From positions 372,001 to 436,000 of the forward strand of contig NZ_SRXT01000005.1 of the NCBI RefSeq assembly GCF_004792685.1: a stretch of 64,000 bases of DNA. Reading direction: 5' to 3'. The stretch comes from Sphingomonas gei. GTDB taxonomy: Bacteria; Pseudomonadota; Alphaproteobacteria; Sphingomonadales; Sphingomonadaceae. Positions 16,158 to 24,893 of this stretch are shown here, one piece after another. Numbering within the stretch: position 1 is the stretch's first letter; the number at the start of each line of letters is the position of its first letter. The notes under the pieces were generated by a model. It was not told where the DNA came from. It worked only from the letters and a program-made list of their open reading frames with translations, and searched no databases. The position numbers were made by a program, and so were the translations under genes.

Positions 16158-17315
16158 ATGAACCGGACGGACAGGGTCGCAGACAGCCCGTGGCAAATGT
16201 CGTGGGCGGCATGGCGCGCTGTCGCGCTGCGCACGGTCAAGGAATCCGCCAGCGACAATATCGGCCTTGCTGCGGCCGGGGTCGCTTTTTACGGTTTCCT
16301 GGCGCTGGTTCCGCTGTTGAGCGCGATCGTGCTGAGTTATGGGATCTTCGCCGAGCCCGACACCGTGGTCAGGCACATGCGTGCGCTCACTGCGGTGATG
16401 CCGGCCGATGTCGCGACGAGCGTCGGCGAGCAACTGATGACCGTCGTCGAGGGATCGGACGGGGGCAAGGGGTTCGGCGTGCTCCTCGCCGTCGCGCTCG
16501 CCCTGTTCGGCGCGCGCAACGGCGCCGGCGCGCTCGTCTCGGCACTTAACATCGCCTATGACGAAGACGAGAAGCGCGGCTTCGTGCGGCTCAACCTGAT
16601 CGCGCTTGCGATCACTGCGGCGGGGGCGCTTGCCGCGATGCTCGCCGCGCTCGCAGTCGCGGCGCTGGCAGCGGTCGGCACGTTACTGCCCTATGCCAAT
16701 GACGCGCTTCTGATTCTCGGCACGATCCTCAGCTATGTGCTGCTCACGCTGGCGGGCGCGGCGGGGGCGGCGGCGCTGTTCCGGTTCGCACCGTCCCGCA
16801 CCGGCGCACGCTGGCGGTGGATCACGCCGGGTTCGATCCTCGCCGGGCTGCTGTGGCTCGGGCTCACGCTCGGCTTCGGCGCCTATGTTGCCCATATCGC
16901 CCATTTCAACGCCACCTATGGCTCGCTCGGGGCAGTGATCGCCTTGCTCACCTGGCTGTATTTGTCGAGCTACGCACTGCTCTTCGGCGGCGAGCTCAAC
17001 TCCGAACTCGAGCGCCAGTCCAAGTGCGAAACCGAACCTCCTGCAGATATCCGGTCGCCCGAGGCCGTCGCTCCCGCGGCGAGGGCAATGCCGCTTTCGG
17101 CCAACGCAACCGAATCGCCCGGAGATCAGAGCTTCATCGCCGCGCGTGTGGCGGCGCGCGCCGCCCGCGGCGCTGGGCTGCCCAAGGTCGGCTGGATCAC
17201 GTCGGGAATGGCAACGCTGGGCCTGACGATGTTGCGCCGCGAGGGGCGGTCCGGGCTTGGGTTAGCGCTGGTAGCAGCAGCGGCTGGCATCACCTGGATG
17301 CGCCGTCGTATATAA
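16158..17315 (+). CDS. YihY/BrkB family inner-membrane protein
   Basis: About 385 residues. The ATG at 16158 is preferred because AGGTGG at 16147-16152 is a ribosome site 5 bases away; a GTG at 16149 lies inside that site. Six membrane segments span about residues 35-270, with the family features LAAAGVAFYGFLALVPLL, the loop ALNIAYDEDEKRGFVR, and ATYGSLGAVIALLTWLYLS followed by LLFGGELNSELE. Members are widespread and their role is still debated (an earlier RNase BN assignment was withdrawn). The last hundred or so residues are cytoplasmic and end with a hydrophobic segment resembling a tail anchor (GLGLALVAAAAGITWM). Confidence 0.9.
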   Translation: MNRTDRVADSPWQMSWAAWRAVALRTVKESASDNIGLAAAGVAFYGFLALVPLLSAIVLSYGIFAEPDTVVRHMRALTAVMPADVATSVGEQLMTVVEGSDGGKGFGVLLAVALALFGARNGAGALVSALNIAYDEDEKRGFVRLNLIALAITAAGALAAMLAALAVAALAAVGTLLPYANDALLILGTILSYVLLTLAGAAGAAALFRFAPSRTGARWRWITPGSILAGLLWLGLTLGFGAYVAHIAHFNATYGSLGAVIALLTWLYLSSYALLFGGELNSELERQSKCETEPPADIRSPEAVAPAARAMPLSANATESPGDQSFIAARVAARAARGAGLPKVGWITSGMATLGLTMLRREGRSGLGLALVAAAAGITWMRRRI

Positions 17316-17332
17316 TCCCACAATATGAGCTT

Positions 17333-17345
17333 ATATATCATATAT
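17333..17345. promoter_or_regulatory. AT-rich palindrome upstream of the pectin operon
   Basis: ATATATCATATAT is a 13-base palindrome about an odd centre, in an AT-rich patch (17309-17346) of an otherwise GC-rich region, 64 bases before the first gene of the rhamnogalacturonan operon. It looks like an operator or a -10 region; which protein binds is unknown. Confidence 0.4.
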
Positions 17346-17408
17346 CGCTAGTCTGTTTTCATTCGCACGCGGCGCTGCTATTCGACTTGCAGATCGAGGG
17401 GAGCGTGC

Positions 17409-18086
17409 ATGCGCCAGTGTTCCAGCTTCGGGCTCGCTGCGCTCGCTCTATGCCTCGGCGCCGCGAGCTGCACGAATAGCGCACCGCCGGCGACCTCGCC
17501 CGCCGCAACCGACTGGCGGATCGAAGCCGAGCAGGCGGCATTGGTCATCTTCGGCGACATGATCGACGTGCAAACCCCCGCGGGGCTGTCGCTCTGGTAC
17601 ACGCACGCGCTTCGCGGCCCGGTTGCGATCGAATTCGATGCGCTGGCGGTGGCCGAGGGCGGAGCCAGCGACCAGGTCAGCGACCTCAATGCCTTCTGGA
17701 TGGCGCGCGATCCGCGGGCGCGGGGCGGCTCGGTGTTCGCTAAGAAGCGGTCGGGCGCGTTTGCCGATTATGACGACTTGAAAACCTATTATGTCGGGAT
17801 CGGCGGCAATCGGAACACCACGACGCGCTTTCGCCGTTATGTCGGCGAGCCGGGCAACCGGCCGCTGCTCCCCGGGCACGATCTGAAGGGGGCGGAGACC
17901 CTGCTCATCGCCAATCGCTGGACGCATGTCCGTCTGATCGCAGACGGCCGCCACATCGCCGTCGAGCGCGATGGCCAACGGATCTTCGCGCTCGACGACG
18001 CCCAGCCTTACAAAAGCGGCTGGTTCGCACTGCGCACGACCAAGAGCCATTTGCGCATCCGCAATCTGCGCATCGGAAAACCATAG
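17409..18086 (+). CDS. DUF6250-type lipoprotein of a pectin operon
   Basis: A 225-residue exported protein. The N-terminal signal ends LGAASC, compatible with lipidation of Cys. The mature part has the features of a jelly-roll, lectin-like fold: LWYTHALRGPVAIEFDAL, SDLNAFWMARDPRARGG, YYVGIGGNRNTTTRFRRY, and a C-terminal GWFALRTTKSHLRIRNLRI. This resembles the DUF6250 family found beside rhamnogalacturonan-degrading enzymes. It is 12 bases from the next gene (a rhamnogalacturonan lyase-like enzyme), so the two form an operon. A polysaccharide-binding or hydrolytic role is likely but unproven. The start ATG 17409 has GAGGGGAG upstream. Confidence 0.82.
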   Translation: MRQCSSFGLAALALCLGAASCTNSAPPATSPAATDWRIEAEQAALVIFGDMIDVQTPAGLSLWYTHALRGPVAIEFDALAVAEGGASDQVSDLNAFWMARDPRARGGSVFAKKRSGAFADYDDLKTYYVGIGGNRNTTTRFRRYVGEPGNRPLLPGHDLKGAETLLIANRWTHVRLIADGRHIAVERDGQRIFALDDAQPYKSGWFALRTTKSHLRIRNLRIGKP

Positions 18087-18098
18087 GGGGAGAGAGGC

Positions 18099-20813
18099 AT
18101 GCGCCTGACGCGACGCACGATGCTGCAGGGGACGATCCTGTCGGCAGCCGGCACGGGCCCGGCACTGGCGCAGTCGCGGCGGCAGCGGAAGGTCGAGGCG
18201 CCGATTCGCTGGATCGACGGCGCCACGCCCGAATCGCACAACGGCCAGACCTTCGGTGTCGCCTGGGCGCGCGGGACGCTCGCCAAGGGGCAGCCGCTGA
18301 CGGTGTGCGGCGCGAGCGGTGAGCCGGTTCCCTCGCAGAGCTGGCCGACGGCATATTGGCCCGACGGCTCGATCAAATGGACCGCGCATGCGGTATCGCC
18401 GGGTACGGCCGGTGACAAGCTGACCGTCGCCACGGGTCGCCCGGCATCGCCTGCGGCGCCGGTGTCGGTGCGCGAAACCGCGGATGCGATCCTGATCCGC
18501 ACGGGCGGGCTCGAATGGGAGATCGCGAAGAGCGGTCCGGCGGCGGTCCGCTCGGCCAAACGCAGTGAACGGACCTTGCTTGCCAATGCCCGCTTGCTGG
18601 GCGCGTTGCGCGCGGGCTCGCCCGAGGGCGAGCGTGTAGCGCTGACCGGCACGATCGAGCGCGCCGTGATCGAGCAGAAGGGGCCGGTCCGCGCCGTGGT
18701 GCGGCTGGAAGGGCGTCATGTGGGCGGCGGGCGATCGGTGCTGCCGTTCGTGGTGCGGCTTTATGCCTATGCCGGATCGGACGCGCTGCGCGTGGTGCAC
18801 AGCTTCGTTCTCGACCTAGAGGCGAACGACCATATCTCGGCGCTGGGCATCGCCACCGACGTGCCGATGCGCGGGCCGCTGCACGACCGGCATATCCGCT
18901 TCGCCACTGCCGACGATGCGATGTTCGCCGAAGCCGTGCGCCCGCTCACCGGGCTGCGTCGCGATCCCGGCAAGGCAGTGCGCGACGCGCAGATCGCCGG
19001 CCGTGCGGTCCCGCTGGCGGAGATGCGCGATCCGGTAGGCAAATTGCTCGAGCGCATCCCGGCATGGGGCGATTTCAGCCTGTCGCAGCTCTCGGCCAAT
19101 GGCTTCACGCTGACCAAACGCACCGGCGAGGGCCATGGCTGGATCGATGCGGACGAGGGCCGCCGCGCGCCCGGCTTTGGCTATGTCGGCTCGCCGCAGG
19201 GCGGGGCAGGGATCGCCGCGCGCTATTTCTGGCAACGCCATCCGACCCGGATCGATATCCGGGGTGCTGCCGCGGACACCGCCAGACTGACCGCGTGGTT
19301 GTGGTCGCCCGATGCGAAGCCGATGGACATGCGGCCCTATCACGGCACGATGGGGATGGAGGGGTACGACGCCCAGAACGAGGGGCTCGACATCACCTAT
19401 GAGGATTACGAGCCGGGCTGGGACGATCCGAAAGGCATCGCGCGCACCAGCGAACTGATGCTCTGGGCGTTCGACGCGACGCCCGAAACGCCGCGGCTCC
19501 AGGCGCTCGCCCGCGCAGCCGCGACTCCGCCGCAATTGATGGCCGAGCCCGCGCATCTCCATGCCGCCGGGGTGTTCGGCGATTGGGGGCTGCCCGATCG
19601 CTCGACTCCCCAGCGCGCGCTGATCGAGGACCAGCTCGCCAATCTCGTCGATTTCTACGCGGGCGAAGTCGATCGGCGCAGCTGGTACGGCTTCTGGGAT
19701 CATGGCGATGTGATGCACAGCTATGACGGCGACCGGCACCAGTGGAAGTACGACATCGGTGGCTTCGCCTGGGACAATAGCGAACTCTCGACCGATCTCT
19801 GGCTGTGGTACGCGGCGCTTCGCTCGGGCGATGCGAAGAGCTGGCGGCTCGCCGAGGCGATGACCCGGCATACCGGCGAAGTCGACGTCTATCATCTCGG
19901 CCGCTTCGCCGGGCTCGGCACCCGCCACGGCGTCCAGCATTGGAGCGACAGCTCGAAACAGCCGCGAGTCAGCAACGCCGCCTATCGGCGCATCTTCTAT
20001 TATCTCACCGCGGACGAGCGCGTCGGCGATCTGATGCGCGCGCTGTCCACTTCCGAGCAGACGCTGGCCGGGGTCGAGATCGGGCGCAAGACCGGAGCGC
20101 CGAAGGAGCAATTGCCCGAGGGCGTGATCCAGATGTCGTTCGGCACCACTTGGGCGGTGTGCGCGGGCGCGTGGCTCACCGAGTGGGAGCGGACCGGGGA
20201 CACGCGCTGGCGCGACCGGATCGCGGCGGGGATGGACAGCATCGGCCGCATGCCGAACGGCTGGCTGACCGGCGGCGCGCCGTATGACCTCGCAAGCGGG
20301 CGCTTCCTGATCCGCGACGCGATCGGCGTCTCGCACCTCAATGCCGTTTTCGGCGCGGTGGAGATCCAGGCCGAGCTGATCCAGCTGATCGAAATGCCGC
20401 GCTTCCGCCAGGCATGGCTCGATTATTGCCGCTGGTACAATGCGCCGCGCGACGAATGGGCGGCGCAGTTCAAGCGGCCTTATGGCGGGCGCAACCTCAA
20501 ACAGGGGCATTCGCGGCTCACTGCCTATGTGGCGAAGGCGACCGGCGACGCGGCACTCGCACGTCGCGCGGCGGAGGAATTCTATTCGGGCGAGGCGGGG
20601 CAGCGGATGGTCAAAGGCGATCCGCGGGTAAAGCTGCCCGGCGGGATCGTCGAATGGCCAGGCGTGTCGACCAACGGCGCAGCGCAATGGGGACTGGCCG
20701 CGATCCAGACGCTGGCGCTGGTGCCCGAGGCGCTGGATATTGTGCCGATCCCGGAACGTGCGCCGCGGGCCGACCAGGCGAACCCCGAGCAGCCGCCGGG
20801 GTATCGGCCGTAA
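18099..20813 (+). CDS. Tat-exported exo-rhamnogalacturonan lyase-like protein (PcRGLX/PL26-like)
   Basis: A 904-residue protein beginning MRLTRRTMLQGTILSAAG, a twin-arginine signal, so it is exported folded. The N-terminal part (IRWIDGATPESHNGQTFGV, VPSQSWPTAYWPDGSIKWTA) resembles the barrel domain of the PcRGLX/YetA family. The central and C-terminal parts have YGFWDHGDVMHSYDGDRHQW, KYDIGGFAWDNSE and an alpha-helical toroid. Related fungal enzymes release disaccharides from rhamnogalacturonan I by beta-elimination (family PL26). This one follows the DUF6250 lipoprotein by 12 bases. Family placement is by recognition of these stretches; enzyme activity is inferred. A GC-rich palindrome follows and could end the transcript. 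Confidence 0.8.
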   Translation: MRLTRRTMLQGTILSAAGTGPALAQSRRQRKVEAPIRWIDGATPESHNGQTFGVAWARGTLAKGQPLTVCGASGEPVPSQSWPTAYWPDGSIKWTAHAVSPGTAGDKLTVATGRPASPAAPVSVRETADAILIRTGGLEWEIAKSGPAAVRSAKRSERTLLANARLLGALRAGSPEGERVALTGTIERAVIEQKGPVRAVVRLEGRHVGGGRSVLPFVVRLYAYAGSDALRVVHSFVLDLEANDHISALGIATDVPMRGPLHDRHIRFATADDAMFAEAVRPLTGLRRDPGKAVRDAQIAGRAVPLAEMRDPVGKLLERIPAWGDFSLSQLSANGFTLTKRTGEGHGWIDADEGRRAPGFGYVGSPQGGAGIAARYFWQRHPTRIDIRGAAADTARLTAWLWSPDAKPMDMRPYHGTMGMEGYDAQNEGLDITYEDYEPGWDDPKGIARTSELMLWAFDATPETPRLQALARAAATPPQLMAEPAHLHAAGVFGDWGLPDRSTPQRALIEDQLANLVDFYAGEVDRRSWYGFWDHGDVMHSYDGDRHQWKYDIGGFAWDNSELSTDLWLWYAALRSGDAKSWRLAEAMTRHTGEVDVYHLGRFAGLGTRHGVQHWSDSSKQPRVSNAAYRRIFYYLTADERVGDLMRALSTSEQTLAGVEIGRKTGAPKEQLPEGVIQMSFGTTWAVCAGAWLTEWERTGDTRWRDRIAAGMDSIGRMPNGWLTGGAPYDLASGRFLIRDAIGVSHLNAVFGAVEIQAELIQLIEMPRFRQAWLDYCRWYNAPRDEWAAQFKRPYGGRNLKQGHSRLTAYVAKATGDAALARRAAEEFYSGEAGQRMVKGDPRVKLPGGIVEWPGVSTNGAAQWGLAAIQTLALVPEALDIVPIPERAPRADQANPEQPPGYRP

Positions 20814-20818
20814 TTTCA

Positions 20819-20948
20819 ATCTTCCCCCGCGAAGCGGGGAAGGTGGCGCCGAAGGCGACGGAGGGGGCCTCTCCACGAGCGCGTCGCCTGCGGGGGCGCC
20901 CCCTCCGTCAGCTTCGCTGCCACCTTCCCCCGCTGCGCGAGGGAGGAT
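20819..20948. repeat. GC-rich palindromic repeat, copy A
   Basis: About 130 bases of nested inverted repeats: the left arm CTTCCCCCGCGAAGCGGGGA with AGGTGGC pairs with the right arm GCCACCTTCCCCCGCTGCGC, and GACGGAGGGGGC pairs with GCCCCCTCCGTC inside. It lies between convergent genes. A related copy is at 22884-23002. Confidence 0.8.
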
Positions 20949-20955
20949 CGCATCA

Positions 20956-21585
20956 TCAGAAAACCGCGGCCACCAATTGCCGGAACGCATCGGCGCGGTG
21001 GCTCATCGCGTGCTTGGCCTCGGGCTCCATCTCGCCATAGGTGACGTCGTGGCCGTGCGGCACGAACATCGGATCATAGCCGAAGCCGCGATCGCCGCGC
21101 GGCGGCCATACCAATACGCCGTCGGCGCGGCCTTCGAACCATTCGACATGCCCGTCGGGCCAGGCCAGCGCGAGCGCGCAGACGAAATGCGCGCCGCGGC
21201 CCGTCTCGGGCGGAAGTGCTGCGAGCTTGTCCTCGACGCGCTGCATCGCGACGGCGAAGTCCTTGGACTCGCCTGCCCAGCGTGCCGAGAAGATGCCGGG
21301 ATCGCCGTTCAGCGCCTCGACGCACAGCCCGCTGTCGTCGGCGAGCGCGGGGAAGCCCGACAGGTCCGCCGCCTGTAGTGCCTTCAATTCGGCATTGGCG
21401 ACGAAGGTCACCCCGGTTTCCTCGGGCTCGGGCAAGTCGAGCTCGGCGGCCGAGATCGGCTCGATCCCGTACGGACCGAGCAGTGCCTTGATCTCGCGCA
21501 CCTTGCCCGGGTTATGGCTGGCGATCACCAGCTTGCCGGGCTGCAGCTTGCGGATCGCCTGGGGGGTGTCGCCTTCTCCGCTCAT
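20956..21585 (-). CDS. rdgB: XTP/dITP pyrophosphatase (RdgB/HAM1)
   Basis: A 209-residue enzyme that hydrolyses ITP, dITP and XTP to monophosphates, keeping damaged purines out of nucleic acids. The family motifs are all there: [11 protein letters not shown] (substrate lysine region), [17 protein letters not shown] (metal Asp), RGFGYDPMF and the C-terminal SHRADAF. Its ATG overlaps the stop of the RNase PH gene by four bases (ATGA at 21582-21585), the common rph-rdgB arrangement. The length is typical, with a slightly long N-terminus (about 17 residues before KLVIASHN). Confidence 0.95.
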   Translation of the reverse strand: MSGEGDTPQAIRKLQPGKLVIASHNPGKVREIKALLGPYGIEPISAAELDLPEPEETGVTFVANAELKALQAADLSGFPALADDSGLCVEALNGDPGIFSARWAGESKDFAVAMQRVEDKLAALPPETGRGAHFVCALALAWPDGHVEWFEGRADGVLVWPPRGDRGFGYDPMFVPHGHDVTYGEMEPEAKHAMSHRADAFRQLVAAVF

Positions 21586-22292
21586 AGTGCCTTCAACTGC
21601 GCGGCGAAGATCTGGTTGCAGCCGATCCGGGCGAGGCGGAGCAGGCGGAGCAGGCCTTCCTCGTCATAAGTCGCGCCCTCCGCGGTTGCCTGCGCTTCGG
21701 CGATCTTGCCGTCGGCGAGCAGGACGAAATTGGCGTCGGCATCGGCGGCCGAGTCTTCGTCATAGTCGAGATCGAGCACCGGATTGCCCTGATAGATGCC
21801 GCAGCTCACTGCCGCGACCTGAGTCAGGATCGGATCCTTTTCGAGCTGGCCGGCCTCGAGCAATTTGTTGGTGGCGATGCGCAGCGCCACCCAGGCGCCC
21901 GAGATCGCCGCGGTGCGGGTGCCGCCATCGGCCTGGATCACGTCGCAGTCTAGCGTGATCTGGCGCTCGCCGAGCAATTTGAGATCGGTGACCGCGCGCA
22001 GCGAGCGGCCGATCAGCCGCTGGATTTCCTGGGTGCGGCCCGATTGCTTGCCCTTGGCCGCTTCGCGCTGGCTGCGCGTGTGGGTGGCGCGCGGCAGCAT
22101 GCCGTATTCGGCGGTGACCCAGCCTTCGCCTTTGCCGCGCAGCCAGGGCGGGATCCGCTCCTCGATGCTCGCGGTGACCAATACGCGCGTGTCGCCAAAG
22201 CCGATCAGCACCGATCCTTCGGCGTGGCGGGTGAAATTGGGCTCGATGCTGATCGTGCGCATCTCGTCGGGGGCGCGGCCGGATGGGCGCAT
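21582..22292 (-). CDS. rph: Ribonuclease PH
   Basis: A 236-residue phosphorolytic 3' exonuclease that trims tRNA precursors and rRNA ends. Typical stretches include [13 protein letters not shown] at the N-terminus, [20 protein letters not shown], the arginine-rich loop [19 protein letters not shown] with [17 protein letters not shown], and [19 protein letters not shown] with the catalytic Asp. Coupled to rdgB by an ATGA overlap. Length and start are usual. It is divergent from the lipoprotein gene at 22378, with 85 bases between the two starts. Confidence 0.95.
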   Translation of the reverse strand: MRPSGRAPDEMRTISIEPNFTRHAEGSVLIGFGDTRVLVTASIEERIPPWLRGKGEGWVTAEYGMLPRATHTRSQREAAKGKQSGRTQEIQRLIGRSLRAVTDLKLLGERQITLDCDVIQADGGTRTAAISGAWVALRIATNKLLEAGQLEKDPILTQVAAVSCGIYQGNPVLDLDYDEDSAADADANFVLLADGKIAEAQATAEGATYDEEGLLRLLRLARIGCNQIFAAQLKAL

Positions 22293-22377
22293 CGTTCATT
22301 CTCCTGCAAAGTCGGACGCGCCAGTAGACGGTGGACAGCGAACGCGCCAGTGTCGGCGCGTGACCCGAAGGGGCGTT

Positions 22378-22878
22378 ATGAAACAGGTTGTGGGTTTGAG
22401 TGTGATGATGTTGGCGCTGGCCGGGTGCGTTCCGGAGAGCCGGGTGCCGGCAGGGCCGGTGCCGATCGAAGCCGATTCGATCCGCTACGAGACCGGCCCC
22501 TGCTTCGGCCGCTGCCCGGTCTATGCAGTGACGGTGCGCCCCGACGGCACCGGCGTTTTCGACGGCAAACGCTTCACGGCGGTGACCGGCGAGCGCAGCT
22601 TCACGCTGAGCCGCGCGCAATATGATGCGTTCGCGTCGAAGCTGGCGCCCTATCGCCCAGCGAGCGGCGAAGTCCGCTATGCGCATGGCGAGCCCAATTG
22701 CGCGAACGCGCCGACTGACATGCCGAGCGTGGACGTGCGCTGGACGCGGGCGATCGGCGACAGCCAGGGGTTGTATTTCTACCTCGGCTGCCGCCGCGAC
22801 AATCCTGCGCTCGCCGAGGCGCTGGGCGGCGCGGTCGAGTTGCTGCCGATCGAGCCGATGATCGGGCCGCGGCCTTAG
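22378..22878 (+). CDS. DUF6438-type lipoprotein
   Basis: A 166-residue lipoprotein: MKQVVGLSVMMLALAGC contains a perfect lipobox LAGC. After the Cys a short proline-rich linker leads to IRYETGPCFGRCPVYAVTV, the CFGxCPxY signature of DUF6438, with four further cysteines paired across the domain (for example NCANAP and LGCRRD). The family's function is unknown; the protein should sit in the outer membrane facing the periplasm. It is divergent from rph and followed by a GC-rich palindrome. Confidence 0.85.
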   Translation: MKQVVGLSVMMLALAGCVPESRVPAGPVPIEADSIRYETGPCFGRCPVYAVTVRPDGTGVFDGKRFTAVTGERSFTLSRAQYDAFASKLAPYRPASGEVRYAHGEPNCANAPTDMPSVDVRWTRAIGDSQGLYFYLGCRRDNPALAEALGGAVELLPIEPMIGPRP

Positions 22879-22883
22879 GCTAA

Positions 22884-23002
22884 AATCCTCCCCCGCGAAG
22901 CGGGGGAGGTGACGGAGGGGGGCTCTCCGCGAGCGCTATGTTTGCGGCCACGCCCCCTCCGTCGCCCCCGGCGCCACCTCCCCCGCTGCGCAAGGGAGGA
23001 TT
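22884..23002. repeat. GC-rich palindromic repeat, copy B
   Basis: Outer arms AATCCTCCCCCGCG and CGCAAGGGAGGATT, next GGGGGAGGTG / CACCTCCCCC, inner GACGGAGGGGG / CCCCCTCCGTC. Same design as the copy at 20819-20948. It sits between the lipoprotein gene and hrcA. Confidence 0.8.
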
Positions 23003-23045
23003 GAGCGCGGTTGAGCGCCTCGTCACCTTCGCTACATAGGAGCGC

Positions 23046-24089
23046 ATGACCATCCCCCCGATCCACGAACTCACCGACCGCGCGCGCGACGTGTTCCGGA
23101 TCGTTGTCGAATCGTATCTCGACAATGGCGCACCGGTGGGTTCGCGGACGATCTCCAAAATCTCGACGCTCAATCTCTCGCCGGCCTCGATCCGCAATGT
23201 GATGCAGGACCTCGAGGAAGTCGGGCTGCTCGCCGCGCCGCACACCAGCGCCGGGCGCATGCCGACCGACACCGGGCTGCGGCTGTTCGTTGACGGGATG
23301 ATGCAGGCGAGCGCCCCCTCCGCCGAGGAGCGCGCGGCGATCGAGGCGCGCGCCGGGCAGACCGGCCCGGTCGAGGAGGCGCTGGCCAGCACCACCGCGG
23401 CGCTCTCCGGCCTGTCGGCATGCGCCGGGCTGGTGCTCGTCCCCAAGGCCGAGCCGATCCTGCGCCAGTTCGGCTTCGTGCCGCTCAGCCACGATCGCGC
23501 GCTCGCGATCTTGGTGGGCGAGGATGGCTCGGTCGAGAACCGCGTGGTCGAGATACCCGGCGGGATCGATCCGGGGTCGCTCCAGCAGGCGGCGAATTAC
23601 ATGAGCGCGATGCTGACCGGACTGACGCTCGCCGAGGCGCGGGCGCGGATCGAGCGCGATCTCAGCGATCAGCGCGCCGCGCTCGACAGCGCCGCCGCCA
23701 CGCTGGTCGAGCGCGGGCTGGCGGTATGGAGCGAGGATGGCGGTCGCCGGCCGGTGCTGATCGTGCGCGGTCAGGCGCGGCTGATCGACACCGCCGCGAC
23801 CGAGGATCTCGATCGGGTCCGGCAATTGCTCGACGAGCTCGAGGGCAAGGAAGAGATCGCTCGGCTGCTCGACAGTGCCCGCGAAGGCGAGGCGGCGCGC
23901 ATTTTCATTGGATCGGAGAACAAGCTCTTTGCGTTGTCCGGCTCGTCGGTGATCGCCAAGCCGGTGCGTTCGCTCGACGGGCGGGTGGTCGGCGTGGTGG
24001 GCGTGATCGGCCCAACGCGGTTGAACTATGCGCGAGTCGTACCCATGGTGGATTTCACGGCGGCCACATTGGCCCGATTATTAGCGTGA
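23046..24089 (+). CDS. hrcA: Heat-inducible transcription repressor HrcA
   Basis: A 347-residue repressor of heat-shock genes. The N-terminal winged helix reads ELTDRARDVFRIVVESYLD, NGAPVGSRTISK and LSPASIRNVMQDLEEVGLL, followed by the conserved PHTSAGRMPTDTGLRLFVD. The C-terminal half has the HrcA dimerisation and GroEL-sensing region, including GSENKLFALSGSSVIAKPV and VVGVVGVIGPTRLNYARVVP. It is 13 bases upstream of grpE, a classic pairing. I see no CIRCE operator (TTAGCACTC-N9-GAGTGCTAA) in front of it, so its targets are probably groESL elsewhere. AGGAG precedes the ATG. Confidence 0.96.
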   Translation: MTIPPIHELTDRARDVFRIVVESYLDNGAPVGSRTISKISTLNLSPASIRNVMQDLEEVGLLAAPHTSAGRMPTDTGLRLFVDGMMQASAPSAEERAAIEARAGQTGPVEEALASTTAALSGLSACAGLVLVPKAEPILRQFGFVPLSHDRALAILVGEDGSVENRVVEIPGGIDPGSLQQAANYMSAMLTGLTLAEARARIERDLSDQRAALDSAAATLVERGLAVWSEDGGRRPVLIVRGQARLIDTAATEDLDRVRQLLDELEGKEEIARLLDSAREGEAARIFIGSENKLFALSGSSVIAKPVRSLDGRVVGVVGVIGPTRLNYARVVPMVDFTAATLARLLA

Positions 24090-24102
24090 CGAATAGGGAA
24101 TC

Positions 24103-24669
24103 ATGTCGAACGAGAATGAGAAGATGACCGCGGACTCGACCGAGGCGGAGACCAGCCTTCGCGAGGAAACCGCCGAAGCCGCCCCCGAAGTGGCCGAGCA
24201 TGACCGCACTGCCGAGCTCGAAGCGCAGGTCGCCGAGGCGAAGGCCGCGGTGCTCTATGCCCAGGCCGAGACCCAGAATGTCCGCCGCCGTTTCGAAAAG
24301 GAAGCGCAGGATGCGCGTGCCTATGCCGCGACCAACTTCGCGCGCGACATCCTGTCGGTCGCGGACAATCTCAGTCGCGCACTGGCGGCGATCCCCGCCG
24401 ATCTGCGCGACGACGAGAAACTGAAGGGGCTGGTGATCGGTCTCGAAGCGACCGGACGCGAGATCGATTCGGTGTTCGCGCGCCACGGCATTTCGAAGAT
24501 CGTCGCGGTCGGCGAGGCGCTCGATCCCAATCGCCACCAGGCGATGCTGGAAATCCCCACCATGGATGCCGAGCCGGGCAGCGTCGTCCAGGAGATCCAG
24601 ACGGGGTATATGATCAAGGATCGGCTGCTTCGCCCGGCGTTGGTCGGCGTGGCGAAGAAGCCGGACTGA
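24103..24669 (+). CDS. grpE: Nucleotide exchange factor GrpE
   Basis: A 188-residue co-chaperone that speeds ADP release from DnaK. The acidic N-terminus (residues 1-45) and long coiled coil (LEAQVAEAKAAVLYAQAETQ) precede the conserved RRRFEKEAQDARAYAATNFA, followed by ILSVADNLSRAL, then FARHGISKIVAVGEALDPNR and HQAMLEI, and a C-terminal beta domain ending GYMIKDRLLRPALVGVA. The gene follows hrcA by 13 bases. dnaK is not next to it here; a perfect palindrome follows at 24679-24714. Confidence 0.97.
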   Translation: MSNENEKMTADSTEAETSLREETAEAAPEVAEHDRTAELEAQVAEAKAAVLYAQAETQNVRRRFEKEAQDARAYAATNFARDILSVADNLSRALAAIPADLRDDEKLKGLVIGLEATGREIDSVFARHGISKIVAVGEALDPNRHQAMLEIPTMDAEPGSVVQEIQTGYMIKDRLLRPALVGVAKKPD

Positions 24670-24678
24670 CCGGCGACC

Positions 24679-24714
24679 CCCACCTTATTCCCGCGGGTGC
24701 GGGATTAAGGTGGG
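24679..24714. terminator. Perfect hairpin after grpE
   Basis: CCCACCTTA ... TAAGGTGGG with an inner CCCGC/GCGGG stem and a GGT loop. There is no long T run, so it may act as a processing or stability element as much as a terminator of hrcA-grpE. Confidence 0.6.
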
Positions 24715-24893
24715 CGCAATTGCCTATTGCTAATCATTCGCATCTGGCGATAGGCGCTATGCGCGCAGTCAAGAAATCCTTGCCCGACGAATTGCCGAGA
24801 CGCTGATAAGGCGCGACGCACGGTACGCCGCCGGCCACATTCCGCCATTTGGGGCCTGAGTGCCGCTTCAAGCTATCCAACCAGGACCGACGA

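Noticed and set aside
22984..23045. CIRCE operator before hrcA
   Set aside because: No TTAGCACTC or GAGTGCTAA half-sites are present in this gap.
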